Source: Heloderma charlesbogerti (lineage: Eukaryota; Chordata; Lepidosauria; Squamata; Helodermatidae). Taken from it: a stretch of 64,000 bases of DNA. The stretch covers positions 310,001 to 374,000 of the forward strand of contig JANEZZ010002762.1 of NCBI GenBank assembly GCA_026122225.1, read 5' to 3'. The notes beneath the pieces are model-generated. The model made no database searches, had not been told where the DNA came from, and saw only the letters and a list, made by a program, of their open reading frames with translations. The number at the start of each line of letters is the position of its first letter. The first letter of the stretch is position 1. The translations under genes and the position numbers were made by a program. Shown in pieces: positions 11,823-22,480 of the stretch.

Positions 11823-11960
11823 AGCTGCCTGCTGCAGGACAACAGCAGAAGAGCGCAACTGCCCTCGCGTGGGTTCCCCCATGTTGGCTCTTGAGCACTA
11901 GGAAACAGTAAGAAATCGCCCTCTGTGAGATTTCTGCTTCAGGGTTTAATGGCACTTTAC

Positions 11961-12096
11961 CTGGGTACAGTATCCGGCTTATCATTCCTGGCATGACGAT
12001 GATGACCATGGGCAGCATTTTTAAGTAGCTGGCTAGGATGGACCCTGCCTTGGCATGGCTGAGATTCTTTGCAGAGAGAGACCTTTGGACAATGAC
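11961..12096 (-). CDS. SLC5A10: SLC5A10 exon 9
   Basis: The acceptor is 'ttttttctcctag' and the donor 'ccag|gtaaag' on the minus strand; the exon is 136 bp. It encodes [19 protein letters not shown], then [20 protein letters not shown] and ILYP. This is the SGLT-family segment after the WYWCTDQ motif; the lysine of YLK corresponds to SGLT1 K321, a sugar-site residue by family knowledge. The exon ends in phase 1. Its continuation, exon 10, was not found to the left, so the rest of the carrier lies outside the window. The exon lies inside the last intron of FAM83G on the opposite strand. Confidence 0.96.
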
Positions 12097-13012
12097 CTAG
12101 GAGAAAAAAGGACATTTTTTTCTCCAGCAAGGCATTTGAAGATGTATGACGGGCTTTTGAATGCATCAGTTGAATTGTCTATGGTTGTCACTGATGTTTT
12201 AGTTGTGTAATGGTAATGTTATTGATGACCATTTTTAGCTGTTTTAAGTTGTTTTAATTTTGTTGTAGGTCGCCTTGAGTGTTTTTCTTTTTTGGAGAAA
12301 GGCACCTAAGAAATCTAATAACAGCAACAACGCTAAGGGTTTTTTTGTTGTAAAAACAAAACAAAAACACACTATCCCCAAACATCAAACAAGGAAAATG
12401 GTATAATTAAAACAGTTGGCTTACTCTGCCATAAAGGGCCCCTCACTCCCTTGCATTTTTGAAAGACAACAGACCCCCCCACACACACACACATTTCCCT
12501 TTCAAAGCTCCAAAGCAAGAGGAGAGGGGGCAGTCAGGGTGCCTCCCATCCCAAGAGGAGAGGGGGCAGTCAGGGTGCCTCCCATCCCATTCGTCCACAA
12601 GCCCCTCTCCCCAGTTTGTTTAATGTGAAAGAAAAAAATAAATATGAAAGAGCCCTATCTGGATTTAATAAACAAGAATTAAAATTAATCCAAACGTATT
12701 CATTCCACATTCAAATCTTATTTCTTCCATTATTAAAAAAATGGAATCTCCTGACTTGCACTATATTCTGTCTCCATTGACTCGCACAGGAGAAAAAGAT
12801 CGTGTTTGACTTTTTGCTGGGCTTCTGTGGAATGGCAGCATACGCACAACCCTGAAACAAGATGGGCGAGCTCTCCTAAGCGTGCCTCAGATTAACTCAG
12901 AAATGACTGAGACCTTCAGGAAAAGGTTTGGAAGGTCTCAGATCATTTTCACAAGCCAATGTGAGGCCTAGAAAATCTGACCCTGATCTTAGCCTCTTCC
13001 ATCTTCCCCTAT

Positions 13013-13120
13013 TCCAGCCTTCCCCAACCTGGTGCCCTCCAGATGGGTTGAACTACAACTCCCAGGATCCCCCAGCCAGGATCTTCCAAGCCCTATGGGG
13101 AGACGCTAGGGGTTTAACCA
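13013..13120. repeat. Foldback MITE, CAGCCTTCCCC family
   Basis: It starts CAGCCTTCCCCAACCTGG and includes 'gaactacaactccca'. The second arm ends near 'agttggggaagg' and is shortened. Confidence 0.6.
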
Positions 13121-13330
13121 AGTTGGGGAAGGAAACTCTCTGTTCATTGTAATGGATCTGCATTATATTGCATGTGGGGAGAATTCAGAGGCTGCAGGCG
13201 CAAAAACCAAGAAGGGGAGTCCATCTCACTGGGGGGGGTCTCCCCACTCCCCCTGGTTTTTGCCTCTGAAGCCTCTTAGTTTTCTCTTGTTGCATTATAA
13301 TTGGTAGCATTTCCCCATTACATTGACTAG

Positions 13331-13475
13331 GGCAGAGATGGGGAAAGTATAGCCCTCCAGTTATTTTTGGACTGCAACTCCCATCAGCCCTAGCCAGCTT
13401 AGCCAATGGTGAAGGATGATGGGACCTGCAGTCCAACAACGTCTGGAAGGCCACGCACTCTCCATCCCCAGACTA
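13331..13475. repeat. Foldback MITE
   Basis: The blocks 'ggactgcaactcccatcag' and 'gatgggacctgcagtcc' are complementary. This is the same family as 11417-11552. Confidence 0.6.
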
Positions 13476-13760
13476 AGGGAAGCCAGCAATTCTTCTCCAG
13501 CTCGGGTTCTGATCCAAGCTAGAGAGGAGTTCAGTTGCTTGCAAAGCTCGCCTTTCCTTCAAGGTGGGCTTTGATGAACCCCCGAAGTTCTTTTCCAAGC
13601 CTGGCTTGGGAGAAATTTGCCAGTATTTCAATTCCTGAATACAGGCCAGGATCCAAAGCGCTGTCCTTTGATGCACCCTCCAGAGCTCATGTTGCACTCT
13701 GTGGGGTTCTAAACTTCGAACAGCCCAGACACCCCTCCCAAATCCTTACCAAACACTGAC

Positions 13761-13841
13761 TTGGATTCCTGCATTAAGCAGGGGGTTGGACTCGATGGCC
13801 TTGTAGGCCCCTTCCAACCCTACTATTCTATGATTCTATGA
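13761..13841 (+). mobile_element. CR1 3'-end fragment
   Basis: It runs from 'ttggattcctgcatt' to 'tattctatgattctatg', the CR1 terminal segment in plus orientation. Confidence 0.85.
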
Positions 13842-14672
13842 CTGCTTTCAAAAGCTGCTCACCAATGGAGAGTGAAGCTGCTATTCAAGAAATGCCCAGA
13901 TGTTTGGATCCTGGCCATGGTTAAGACGCCCATAAAAGAATGAAACTTGGTGGTGTTGCTCAGGAAATGTGCTGCAGCATAATGGTTAGGGAACTGAGCT
14001 GTGAATGAAAAAAGTCCGCAGTCCAGATTTCGTCTGTGCTACGAACTGGGGGCCAAACCACAGGTGACGACAGCAAATGATCCCTGTGGGAATACTTGGG
14101 TCTCTTTGAATGTAATTACCGCTCTTCATGCCTGCCAGCTGGAGTGCACAGCAGGAAGGTTGGGATACAGACGAAGGTGATGAATTGATGATTAATATTA
14201 AGGGGGAGAGATTTAAAGAGTGCCACAGGGAGAATGGTGACCTTCTCCCTGTGGTGAATGGTGAATAAGGCCTGGGAAGGTCTGCATTTCAGATGCAATG
14301 AATGCCAGCGTCTTGCTTTGTGGAGATGATGTGCATGTCTGAACATTCCTGTTCCATGTGGCTTGCAAAAGCCCCTGTTTGACCCACATTTTAAATATTG
14401 CCACACTGTTTTCTGTGCAGCCAGGAGCCAGCGTGGCGGTGACCTTGCCGCTCCAGGCCGCACCCCTTCACGCAGTTACAAGGGAGGCAGCCCCATTGCA
14501 CTCAGCGAAGCTTACTTCCAAATAACCACCCGCAGGATAACGCTGCGAGGTTTGCGTGGCGCTCCTGGCACGGAGCGCCGCAATGTTGTTTGACGTGTTG
14601 TGATGCGCAGTCTCCTGTCCGAGAAACGAAGTCCAGATGCCGCCGCCAGTGATGGTCTTACTTGTAGGCCCA

Positions 14673-14910
14673 CAAGAAACTGCCTTATACAGGGTCAGAC
14701 CACTGGTCCTTCTGGCTGAGTATTGTCTGCACCCATGCTGGCTGGGAATGATGGGAGTTGTAGTCTGACACATCTGGAGGGCACCACGTTGGGGAAGGCT
14801 GGTCTACACTGACTGGCAGCCACCCTCTGCCAGTTTCAGATGGGAATAGGAGTTTAAACTGGAACCTTCTGCAAGCAAAACCAGTGTGCCACCTTTGAGC
14901 TACATGCCCC
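14673..14910 (-). repeat. Alanine-tRNA-headed SINE with inserted half-foldback
   Basis: The minus-strand SINE is split by a 69-bp insert at 14733-14801. The insert is one half of the CAGCCTTCCCC foldback family. It is bounded by GTCTGCAC (14725-14732) and GTCTACAC (14802-14809), 7 of 8 identical, so it went into a pre-existing SINE. Confidence 0.65.
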
Positions 14911-16556
14911 TCCTCCCAAATCAGGGGTGCAAAACCGTTTGTGAAACCGAGGAGCAAGGAAAAGCACAACAGCCCTGTGGGGAAGGCCTGTGTGGACTGA
15001 ATGCTCTCCTCCCCAAAACCACTTTGCCTCAGGCTGTTTTCTCCCAGCAGAGAGCACTGGGAACAACCCCTATTGTGAGAAATACAGCTAGGGGCGAAGT
15101 GGTTTCAGGGGGCAAAGCGTGACACCTCCCCACTCCTTCCCACCAATGCTGGGCTCCTAACAATCCCCCACCCCACCCCAGTTACATTAAATCAGCACGG
15201 CCCGGTTTGGGTCCCACTGCCGCCATGGCTAGCCGCGCCCTCATTAGGCGGTGGTCTGCAGGCCAGGGTCTCTCAGCCGCAGTCTTCCCGTCGGCAGCAT
15301 GGGGTTAATTGCAGCGCTCTACCTCTCAGGGCTGTGGCAAGGCACTAATGCATTTCAATGTATGTGAAGTGAATTAGGCACTGAAAAAGCACAATGCAAA
15401 GGACGACCGGCATCAGGGCAAAGTCCAGGTGCCAAGAGAACACCCACACTTCAAAAACTGGCCCTGGCAGATGGGAAGATGATGAAGGTGAGAAATGAGC
15501 TTTTCCTTCTCCTCTCACACTCATAGGATCTGGTCCCTGCCTTTTCCGATCGCCAAATCAGACACAGGATAGGCTATTTGGATCATGGAAGTGGCATGTG
15601 TGGGGTGAAGGGTTAAACCCCTCTCCTGCCTCAGCACCACTGCCTAGAGTCAATAGCTGCTGATGTAGCAACGTGCAGCGTGGCAAAAGATAACTCCCAA
15701 AAGTTGCAAGACAAGAGCAATCAAGTCAGGCAGGTACTAGACTACTCTGGTGAACAAGCAGAAAGGGCGTTCACAGGTCTAGTTTGGGCCTTGAAGACCC
15801 AGAATAGACCAAGGAGAACCAGATCCCTCTTCTCCCTGGTGAGCTTATATCTCTTTCCTTCTCCCCATCTGGCACCGAAATTTTGGAACCATTTTGGAAT
15901 CCCTCATCAACGCCTGGATTTCCTTCCTATGGCAGGAGATTGCATAACAACACAGCAAGCCATTTCTTCCTACAGGATTGCAACAGCCTTACAGCTCGAT
16001 CCTGAGAGCATTTACTCAGAAGTTAAATTCCCACCTTGGCGTGGGACTTACTGCCTTGGGAACTGCAGCTTGAAGCTCTCCGAGGAACATCAGCAAAGTT
16101 GCTGCCATGCTGATTCCTGACTGCCAAAAAAGCCATGTGGCAACATTAAAATGTAGGTGGCTTTTGCAAGCTGCATAAAGCAGGGATGCTCAGACACCCT
16201 CGTCACCTCCGAAGCAGGATGCAAGTGCTCATTATCTATTGAAGCAAACCCACCCAGGCCTTACTCACAGCACCCTTGTGCGATTGCCCCCACTGCGCAG
16301 AAGAGGAAAACTAACCCAGTCTCCTCCTCTTCCAATATCCTTGCTTGCATCTGATAAACAAGGGAAAATGCTGAGAGTGAAGAATGATAGCATTCCAGGA
16401 GACCTGTGACTCAAAGGAAGTGGGTGACTCAACACGGTGTGCTGCTGGAACAGGCCATGCCAACCTGCCCAGGCCTTTCCCGGGCAAAGACGCTTATCCT
16501 AAGTGATCCGTGACATGCAGTGGGAGCTTCTCTTCCCTCTCACCCCTTACTTAAGG

Positions 16557-16680
16557 CAGCTTTTCCCAACCTCGTACCTCCAGATGTGTTGGACTGCAAC
16601 TCCCATCATTCACAGCCACTGAGAATAATGGGTGAAGCCCGACACATCTGTAGAGCACCAGGTTCAGGAAGGTTGTTCTA
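16557..16680. repeat. Foldback MITE, CAGCCTTCCCC family, decayed
   Basis: It begins 'gcagcttttcccaacct' and includes 'gttggactgcaactcccat'. The second arm ends 'caggttcaggaaggttg'. Confidence 0.55.
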
Positions 16681-18019
16681 TGGTTACTTGCAGAGCAGGG
16701 GAAGAGGCGATTTTCATCAGCTGGAGAGGGAAGGGTTAAACCTCCCTTCCCCGCACACTGATGAAAATCCCCCGTCCCCCTTGAGTGTACGACTAATTTT
16801 TTTATTTAAAAAACCTGACATATCTGCACGCTGTGCTACACATTTAATGTAATGTGATTCTTAGATGGCTTTAGCAAGGGATTAGACAAATACATGGAAA
16901 AAGAAGAGAGATCCAACAATGACTACGGTAGCTAAGTGGCTGTGAGCTTCCTGGAAGCATCTGGTTGGTGACGGAAGAAGAGATGATACTGGACAAGATT
17001 TGGTTTGGTCCAGGAAAGCTGTAGTAAACAGGCAGGTGCAGGGTAGATCAGGATGTGCTGGTAGATGGGCAAGGATTTCCTCCTCCAATGGTTTAACAAC
17101 AGCCAAAAGAAAAATGCTTCGCCAGCTCCTAAACTAAGCTGCAAGAAAGCTTGCAGGGGAAACACGCATAGATTTGTGGGGGAGGGCTAGCTCTGGTACA
17201 GAAAACTAACTCCTGGGCTGAGCATGTGCCCAGAGGCACCCTTGTTTTGCAGTTCTATGTCTACCTTTCTGAGCTACCATTCTGCACCTAGGTCTGGTTG
17301 GCGGACCTCAGGATTCTAGTGAAAAACAAGGCAGATCCTGCAGCCTGGAACAGAGCCAATGGGGCTGAATGCTATCAATGAGTTATGTGAACTTCTCCCA
17401 AGATTAGATCATTGGGGTTAATGAGTGGGTCATGACTGGACATTCTGCAAGTTGCCATCTTACTGGGCAATTGAGTAGAATGCTGCTTGCATGTGTTTCT
17501 TAGATCTCCATATCCAAGAGGACTAGCAACTTGATTTTTCTTTCCATTTTTAATCGAAAGCTGAAAATCCAGAAAAGGAGCTTGGAATATCCTCAAGGGT
17601 GCCATGCCCCACCCCACCCCCCATGTCTCAGTGTAAGGCAGCTTCCTAGGCTTCCCCCCTCACCAGTGATGGGCCCTCCCGCCATTGTAGCATGAAAAGA
17701 GCAGTAGCTGTATTTCTGGTTGGGTTAGGGAGGTGAGGAGAAAGACAAAGAAGTTCTCTAGCAATCAATATTCAAGCCTCTCCCAAGTCTTCCGTTTTGG
17801 GTCCTGTTTGTTGATCAGGTGTGGCGTGCCCCAACAGTTCTGCATTGCTCTTTAAATATTTGCTGTTTTGCTTGGCTTTTCAACACTTCTAAAGTCTCTC
17901 CTGAGCTCAAAGGTTTTAGCACAGCAGCCAATGCACCTCTTTCGGCCAGGCCACAGTGTGTGTGTGTGTGTGGGGGGGTGCCTGTTAAATACTATTTTTA
18001 ATGGATTAATCCATTCATT

Positions 18020-18205
18020 AACGATACAGCGCTTTTCCTGTATTCAATGCATTCTACATATGTTATCCGAGGCATCCTTACAACAACCCTGTAAGGCAGG
18101 GTAGCATTAATTTATCCCAATGTTGCAGACAAAGGATACTAGGAGAACGGGACATTGTTTAAGGACACCGTGCAAGGTCAGAGCAGGGGTGAGAATCGAA
18201 CTGGG
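18020..18205 (-). repeat. MIR-like CORE-SINE
   Basis: The reverse complement resembles the MIR consensus. The plus strand has 'cttacaacaaccctgtaagg', then a 'ttgcagacaaagga' block, then 'gagaatcgaact' at the B-box end. It is well diverged. Confidence 0.5.
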
Positions 18206-18231
18206 GGACAGCTCAGACTGAGCCTCCAGAT

Positions 18232-18579
18232 CAGGGGTGTCAAACGTCTTCCAGCCCAAGGGCTGAATTCTGCTTTGAAGAAGCTCTCTGGGGGCGTATC
18301 ACGATGGGAGGAGGGGCTAAAGGCAAAGTGGGCAGGGCCAAAATTCCAAAAAGACCAGCATATTTTAGATCAAAGCCCTTGCTGCCAGTAACTCAGCCTC
18401 AGAAGAGGCATTTCAGCCTTTCAGAATGGGGGGGGGGAACTGTATGAAAGCCAGGAAGCCCCCACACAAGGTGTCATTGGGGGAAAGGGTGCGTGACCAT
18501 CTGGAGAACTCCCAGAGGGCCAGATTGCAACCACAGGTAGGCCAGATTTGGTACACAGGCTTAAGGTTCAGTGACCTCA
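18232..18579. mobile_element. hAT-type non-autonomous element
   Basis: It starts CAGGGGTGTCAAAC and is homologous along its length to 45876-46201, sharing 'gctgccagtaact' and the 'gggctgaattc' block. The flanks CTCCAGAT and CTCTACAT match at 6 of 8. The 3' terminus is decayed. Confidence 0.6.
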
Positions 18580-18630
18580 CTCTACATGAGGCTATGTCTC
18601 ATCTAGCACCAACAGGTCAAGCCTTTGCTG

Positions 18631-19178
18631 TAGGGATGTCAGACGAATGTGTCCAGGGGGTGAAGTTCACCGAGCTTTCATCAGCTCAACCCCCCAAACT
18701 TCAGCTCGCTTACCTGCAAGCTGGCCCAACTCAATACAGATCAAGTCAGGCCAGCTTGTGGGTTTTCGGGGGGGGGGGTTCCCCTTAAATCGACATTTAC
18801 ACAAATTGCAGCCGCGGTTTGCATAATTTTTGCAAATCGCGGCCGTAATTTGCTTAATTTGCACAAAGTGCAGCTGTAATTTGCTTAAAGTCTGCAAACT
18901 GCAGGCATAATATGCTTACTTTCGGCAAATCGTGCCTGCAAGTTGCACAAATCGTGCCTGCAAATTAAGTATATTACAACTGAAATTTGTGCAAATTAAG
19001 CAAATTGCGGCCACAATTTGCATAAATGCCGATTTAAGAAAAATAAACACCTGACAAGAATTTCTGGATTTCAGGGAAAAGCCCACAGCTCAGGTCGCAA
19101 ATGCAAGCCAAGCCAGGGGCTCCAGGGAAATCTGGCAAGCCTAAAAAGGGTCGGATTTCCCCATAATGGCCATCCCTA
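18631..19178. mobile_element. hAT-type MITE with TAGGGATGT ends and perfect 8-bp TSD
   Basis: It starts TAGGGATGTC and ends GGCCATCCCTA. It is flanked on both sides by an identical CTTTGCTG (18623-18630 and 19179-19186). The interior from about 18781 to 19035 is an irregular array of AATTTGC, GCAAATCG and GCGGCC-type words. It shares termini with 25817-26219, 33511-33852 and 44764-45162. Confidence 0.85.
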
Positions 19179-19186
19179 CTTTGCTG

Positions 19187-19490
19187 CCCCTTATGCTTGG
19201 AACTGCCTCCCAGAAGCCCTGTATGGTGCCACCCCCTCTCCTACCTTAAAACAACATTTTCCATGAAGCCTTCGACACAACCCCCCTGGCCCCAGACCCT
19301 ACTGTATTCTAGCCTATGTGCATGTAAACTGAAAGAAATGCACATTCTTCCACCTGTTTGTCCTTGCCTCCATGTCCTCCATTGTCTCTCCTATGTTGAA
19401 TTCTAGATTGTAATCCCCTCCGGGCAGGGAACTGAACTCTTGTATTTTCCTAAAGCAAAGCCATAAGCACTGATGATGCAATAGAAATGA
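19187..19490 (+). mobile_element. L2-like LINE 3' fragment
   Basis: It carries 'gcttggaactgcctcccaga' and a decayed 3' UTR with 'tagattgtaatcccctccgg'. It is similar in layout to the L2 ends elsewhere in the window. Confidence 0.4.
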
Positions 19491-19606
19491 TGGTAATTAA
19501 GAACTTTGCAGTTTAATGCACCAAAGCCAACGCTTGCTGTTAGCTGACTTGTCCATGGTTTTATGCTCCGTAAACAGGGACCACAGTTGTTCTGCTATGG
19601 ATCCAG

Positions 19607-19982
19607 AGTGTCTACCGGAAGAGGGAAAAGTGCTACCCAACAGGGGAAAGCTCTGGAAGATGGCAAGCACCAGCGGGATGGATCCAAGGCAAGACTTTTC
19701 TCCCCAGGCCCAGCCCGCCAGCCGTACTGGCAGAGCAAAAACTTCAACTCTGCCAAGAACCCGCAGTCCAGCCGCTTCTCCCAAGGAGCGGGCTCCCCAA
19801 GAGCAGCTGGCCACACGCTGTCCCCACCCCAAGAAAGCCAGAGGACCCAGGAAGAACTAAGGACACCGCTGGGCATCCCTCTGTCCAAACTGTCACAGTC
19901 CAAACACCTGAAGAGCAAGGCAGGCCAGTGGTCGGATTCTAAAAAGAGGCACCAAGGAACCGCCGGCCGCAAGGATCACTAG
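19607..19982 (+). CDS. FAM83G: FAM83G last coding exon
   Basis: This encodes the C-terminus: [16 protein letters not shown], a basic serine/glutamine-rich stretch, and the conserved end [16 protein letters not shown] ... SDSKKRH ... GRKDH, then TAG at 19980. The human protein ends in the same [13 protein letters not shown] manner. The start is inferred. The upstream exon ends in phase 2, and the acceptor after 'ctatggatccag' at 19606 gives the correct frame. The closer-looking acceptor after 'ccgtaaacag' at 19577 does not: from there the frame would miss the conserved C-terminus. The three exons then total 1944 nt. The C-terminal content is certain; the exact 5' edge is less so. Confidence 0.9.
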
Positions 19983-20365
19983 GACCGTAGGAGACGTCCT
20001 TCGGGGACACTTGGGTATTGTAGAGAATGGGTGCCAAGGAATGGGTGCCGGCGGTTGTGCATTAGCCCAGTAGGGAGAGGGGATTGCTGCATTTGCGTTT
20101 ACCTGGTCTGTGCACCAGTACCACATGGCCAAAACCGAGAGCCCAAAAGTCATGCCGGTCCAGGGAAGATCTCCCGAGACTGGATCCCTGAAAAGGTGCA
20201 TCGCATCAAGCCGGGGCAGATGGCACGTGGCGTTGGGAATTATCTTAGACGGGATGGCCTTTAAGTAGGCCTCTTCCAGGTTGTGGTAGCCACCAATCTT
20301 GTCAAAAGCTTTAAAGGGGGGGGGGACAGCAGGGGTGGGGGGAGGAAGAGGAAAAGCCAATTAAA
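19983..20365 (+). other. FAM83G: Inferred FAM83G 3' UTR, antisense over SLC5A10 exon 8
   Basis: No AATAAA lies in the 120 bp between the FAM83G stop and SLC5A10 exon 8. The first plausible poly(A) signal on the plus strand is ATTAAA at 20360-20365. If used, it gives a 3' UTR of about 400 nt that contains the whole of exon 8 in antisense. The UTR end is inferred. Confidence 0.4.
20103..20308 (-). CDS. SLC5A10: SLC5A10 exon 8
   Basis: This 206-bp exon encodes [51 protein letters not shown] and [13 protein letters not shown]. The acceptor is 'cctttaaag' after a C-rich tract; the donor is 'accag|gtaaac'. In SGLT1 the WYWCTDQ motif carries sugar-site and gate residues (Y290, W291 by SGLT1 numbering); all are kept here. 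NAT is a candidate N-glycosylation site in an extracellular loop. The first codon is completed by the G left by exon 7, and the exon ends in phase 0. Confidence 0.97.
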
Positions 20366-20608
20366 GACAGATAAACCAAATGGCCGACAAACTGCACGGC
20401 TCACCAGCTGTCAGATATTCTCCCTGAGCCGAAAAGCCGCGTCACCGCCTTCCTCTCTTCTTGGGCCCAGTGCTACAAAATGCTGGGCCCAACGTCATCA
20501 TGCTTCCTGTTTCCAGTGAATCAGAGGGGAGATCAGTAGGGGAACCCACAACCATGTCACGTCGCACATTTCTCCACAAAGTCTAGCATGACAAAATGCT
20601 TCAGGGCA

Positions 20609-21000
20609 GGGGTCATAGCTCAGCGGCCAAGAACCTGCACTGCATGCAGAAGATACCAGGTTCAAGCCTGGGCTTGGTGGACAAAGGCTCCGACTTAGAA
20701 TAATAGAATCACAGAACAGTAGGGTTGGAAGGGGCCTATAAGACCATCGAGTCCAGCCCCTGCTTAATGCAGGAATCGAAGTCAAAGCACTTCATTATGT
20801 TCAAAGGGCCCGCACAGCTCAGCAGGGAGAGCAGGCACTTTGCATGCCGAAGATGTCCGGTTCTGTCCCCGGCATCTCCAGTTAAAAAGGTCTCAAGGAG
20901 CAGAACTGGGGAAGACCCCTTCCTGAGACCGCCGCAAGCACCAGCTGCCACCGAGAAGACAATTCTGGGCTTCATGGACCAGTGGGCTGAACTCAGCATG
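20609..21000 (+). repeat. Two alanine-tRNA-headed SINE pieces around a CR1 end
   Basis: The first piece has 'ggtcatagctcagcggccaag ... tgcatgcagaagataccaggttcaa', the tRNA-like head. A CR1 3' end in minus orientation (20697-20788) follows. A second head, 'gcacagctcagcagggagag ... tttgcatgccgaagatgtcc', starts at about 20812 with its body to about 21000. Confidence 0.6.
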
Positions 21001-22100
21001 TAGCAGGTTCACATGGAACATGCACCAGGTCAACATGGTGCTTCAGCGTTTCTCTGAGCCCCCTTCTCCTCACTTGGTTCGACACCCGAGATCTCGTGAC
21101 ACATTTTGTAGCACTAGGTTCTAAAGGAGGAAGCGACAGTGATGCCAGGTTGCAGCGCTTGCTGTCTTCTACTCCAGCCTACCCCAAACTGCTTGCCCTC
21201 CAGATCCCTTGGACTACAATGCCCATCCTCCCCACCCAAATCTGGGAATGCAGACTCAGGAATTCCCATGCCTGAATCTGTTGCCCATCGGTTTCACTGT
21301 ATAAACCCCAAAGTTCAGCACGACGCAAGAGGGAACCTTGGACTTGGGTCGTCCAGTAGCAGCAGTTGTGAGCCCGTTGCTCCGTAAAAGGGCCCCTGCT
21401 TTCTTGCAGAGGGTCCCCAGTTCAGTCTGGGGTATCTCAAATTAAAGGATGTCAGGGAGCAGGTTAGACAACATCCCGGAGGACAAGACCATCAGCAGCT
21501 GCTAGTCGTGATGGCTCCAGAGTCAGAGCCTGAACAAAACACTTGCTGGGGATGGTGCTCTTGCACCCAAGTCCTGCTTGTGGGCTTCCCATCAGCATCG
21601 GGCTGGCCACTGTGTGAACAGTGCTGGCCTACACGGACCCTTGCTCTGATCCAGCAGGGCTCTTCTGATGGGATAGGAAAGACCCCCCCACCTAAAACCC
21701 TCGAGAGCACCTGCCGGTCAGAACAGACAAGAGGTAGAGATCCTCTGGACCCCCCACTGTTTTCAGTCCCTTCCAACTCTACAACTCTAACTCCCGTCAT
21801 CCCTGGCTGTTGCTCAATGCTGGCCGGGGCTGATGGGAGTTGGAGTCCCACCTCGGGTTCCCCATCCCCGTAGCAGACCAAACTGAACCCGATGGACCAG
21901 TAACCTGACGTGGCATAAGGCCACCCACAACCGTTGAAGCGGGAGAAATGGGGTCCATTTGGACACAGGGCCGCAGTTCCAGTGGAGTCTGGTGGCTCCA
22001 CTATCAGTGGGGCAGTGCATCCGCTCCAGGTTTCAGTCAGAACCAGTCAGAACTCTGAAGCAGCTATCCGTGTGCACCATGGCTAGCTCCTTTAGAGTTC

Positions 22101-22181
22101 TCATAGAATCACAGAATCATAGAATAGTAGGGTTGGAAGGAGCCTACAAGGCCATTGAGTCCAACCCCCTGCTCAATGCGG
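22101..22181 (-). mobile_element. CR1 3'-end fragment
   Basis: Minus-orientation CR1 terminus, starting 'tcatagaatcacagaatcat' and continuing to 'caaccccctgctcaatgc'. A SINE head follows at about 22220. Confidence 0.8.
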
Positions 22182-22348
22182 ATTCACTGCCCCCGACACC
22201 AGAGCCACCAGCCTCCGCTGGGTTGAACAGATGTTCTGCATGCAGAAGGCCCCAGGTTCAATTCCTGGCATCTCTAGCTGGAAGGAACAGAGAGCAGGAA
22301 GGGGAACCAGAGACCTTGGACAGCCACTGCCAGTCTGAGCAGACCAGC

Positions 22349-22480
22349 TTTCCCTGACCTGGTGCCCTCCAGATGTGCTGGACTACAACCCCCCATCATT
22401 CCCAGCCAGCATGGGCAGTGGCTATGGGGGTTGGCGTGCATAACATCTGGAGGGCAGCAGGCTGAGGACGCCTGCAGTAG
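22349..22480. repeat. Foldback MITE, CAGCCTTCCCC family
   Basis: It begins CAGCTTTCCCTGACCTGG; the second arm ends 'catctggagggcagcaggct'. The arms are diverged. Confidence 0.5.

Larger units (their letters stand above)
5042..11960. other. FAM83G: FAM83G last intron, first part
   Basis: This is the first half of a 14.6-kb FAM83G intron. It is also the SLC5A10 intron downstream of exon 9. I looked on the minus strand for the next SLC5A10 exon, marked in the human protein by a GCSNIAYPKL-type stretch, and did not see it. The stretch holds two CR1 copies in opposite orientations, a possible repeat-derived acidic frame (8140-8790), an L2 3' end, several foldbacks and a TC microsatellite (7504-7528). 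About 5042-6031 and 8900-9870 show nothing I recognise. Confidence 0.6.
12097..19606. other. Opposed introns of FAM83G and SLC5A10
   Basis: This stretch is intron for both genes, apart from the end that adjoins the last FAM83G exon. It holds an L2-like tail (about 12235-12320), foldbacks (13013-13120, 13331-13475, 16557-16680), a CR1 end (13761-13841), a SINE with an inserted half-foldback (14673-14910), a MIR-like SINE (18020-18205), and two hAT-type elements (18232-18579, 18631-19178). About 14100-14670 is comparatively CpG-rich, with no gene found. About 15000-16500 shows nothing I recognise. Confidence 0.6.
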
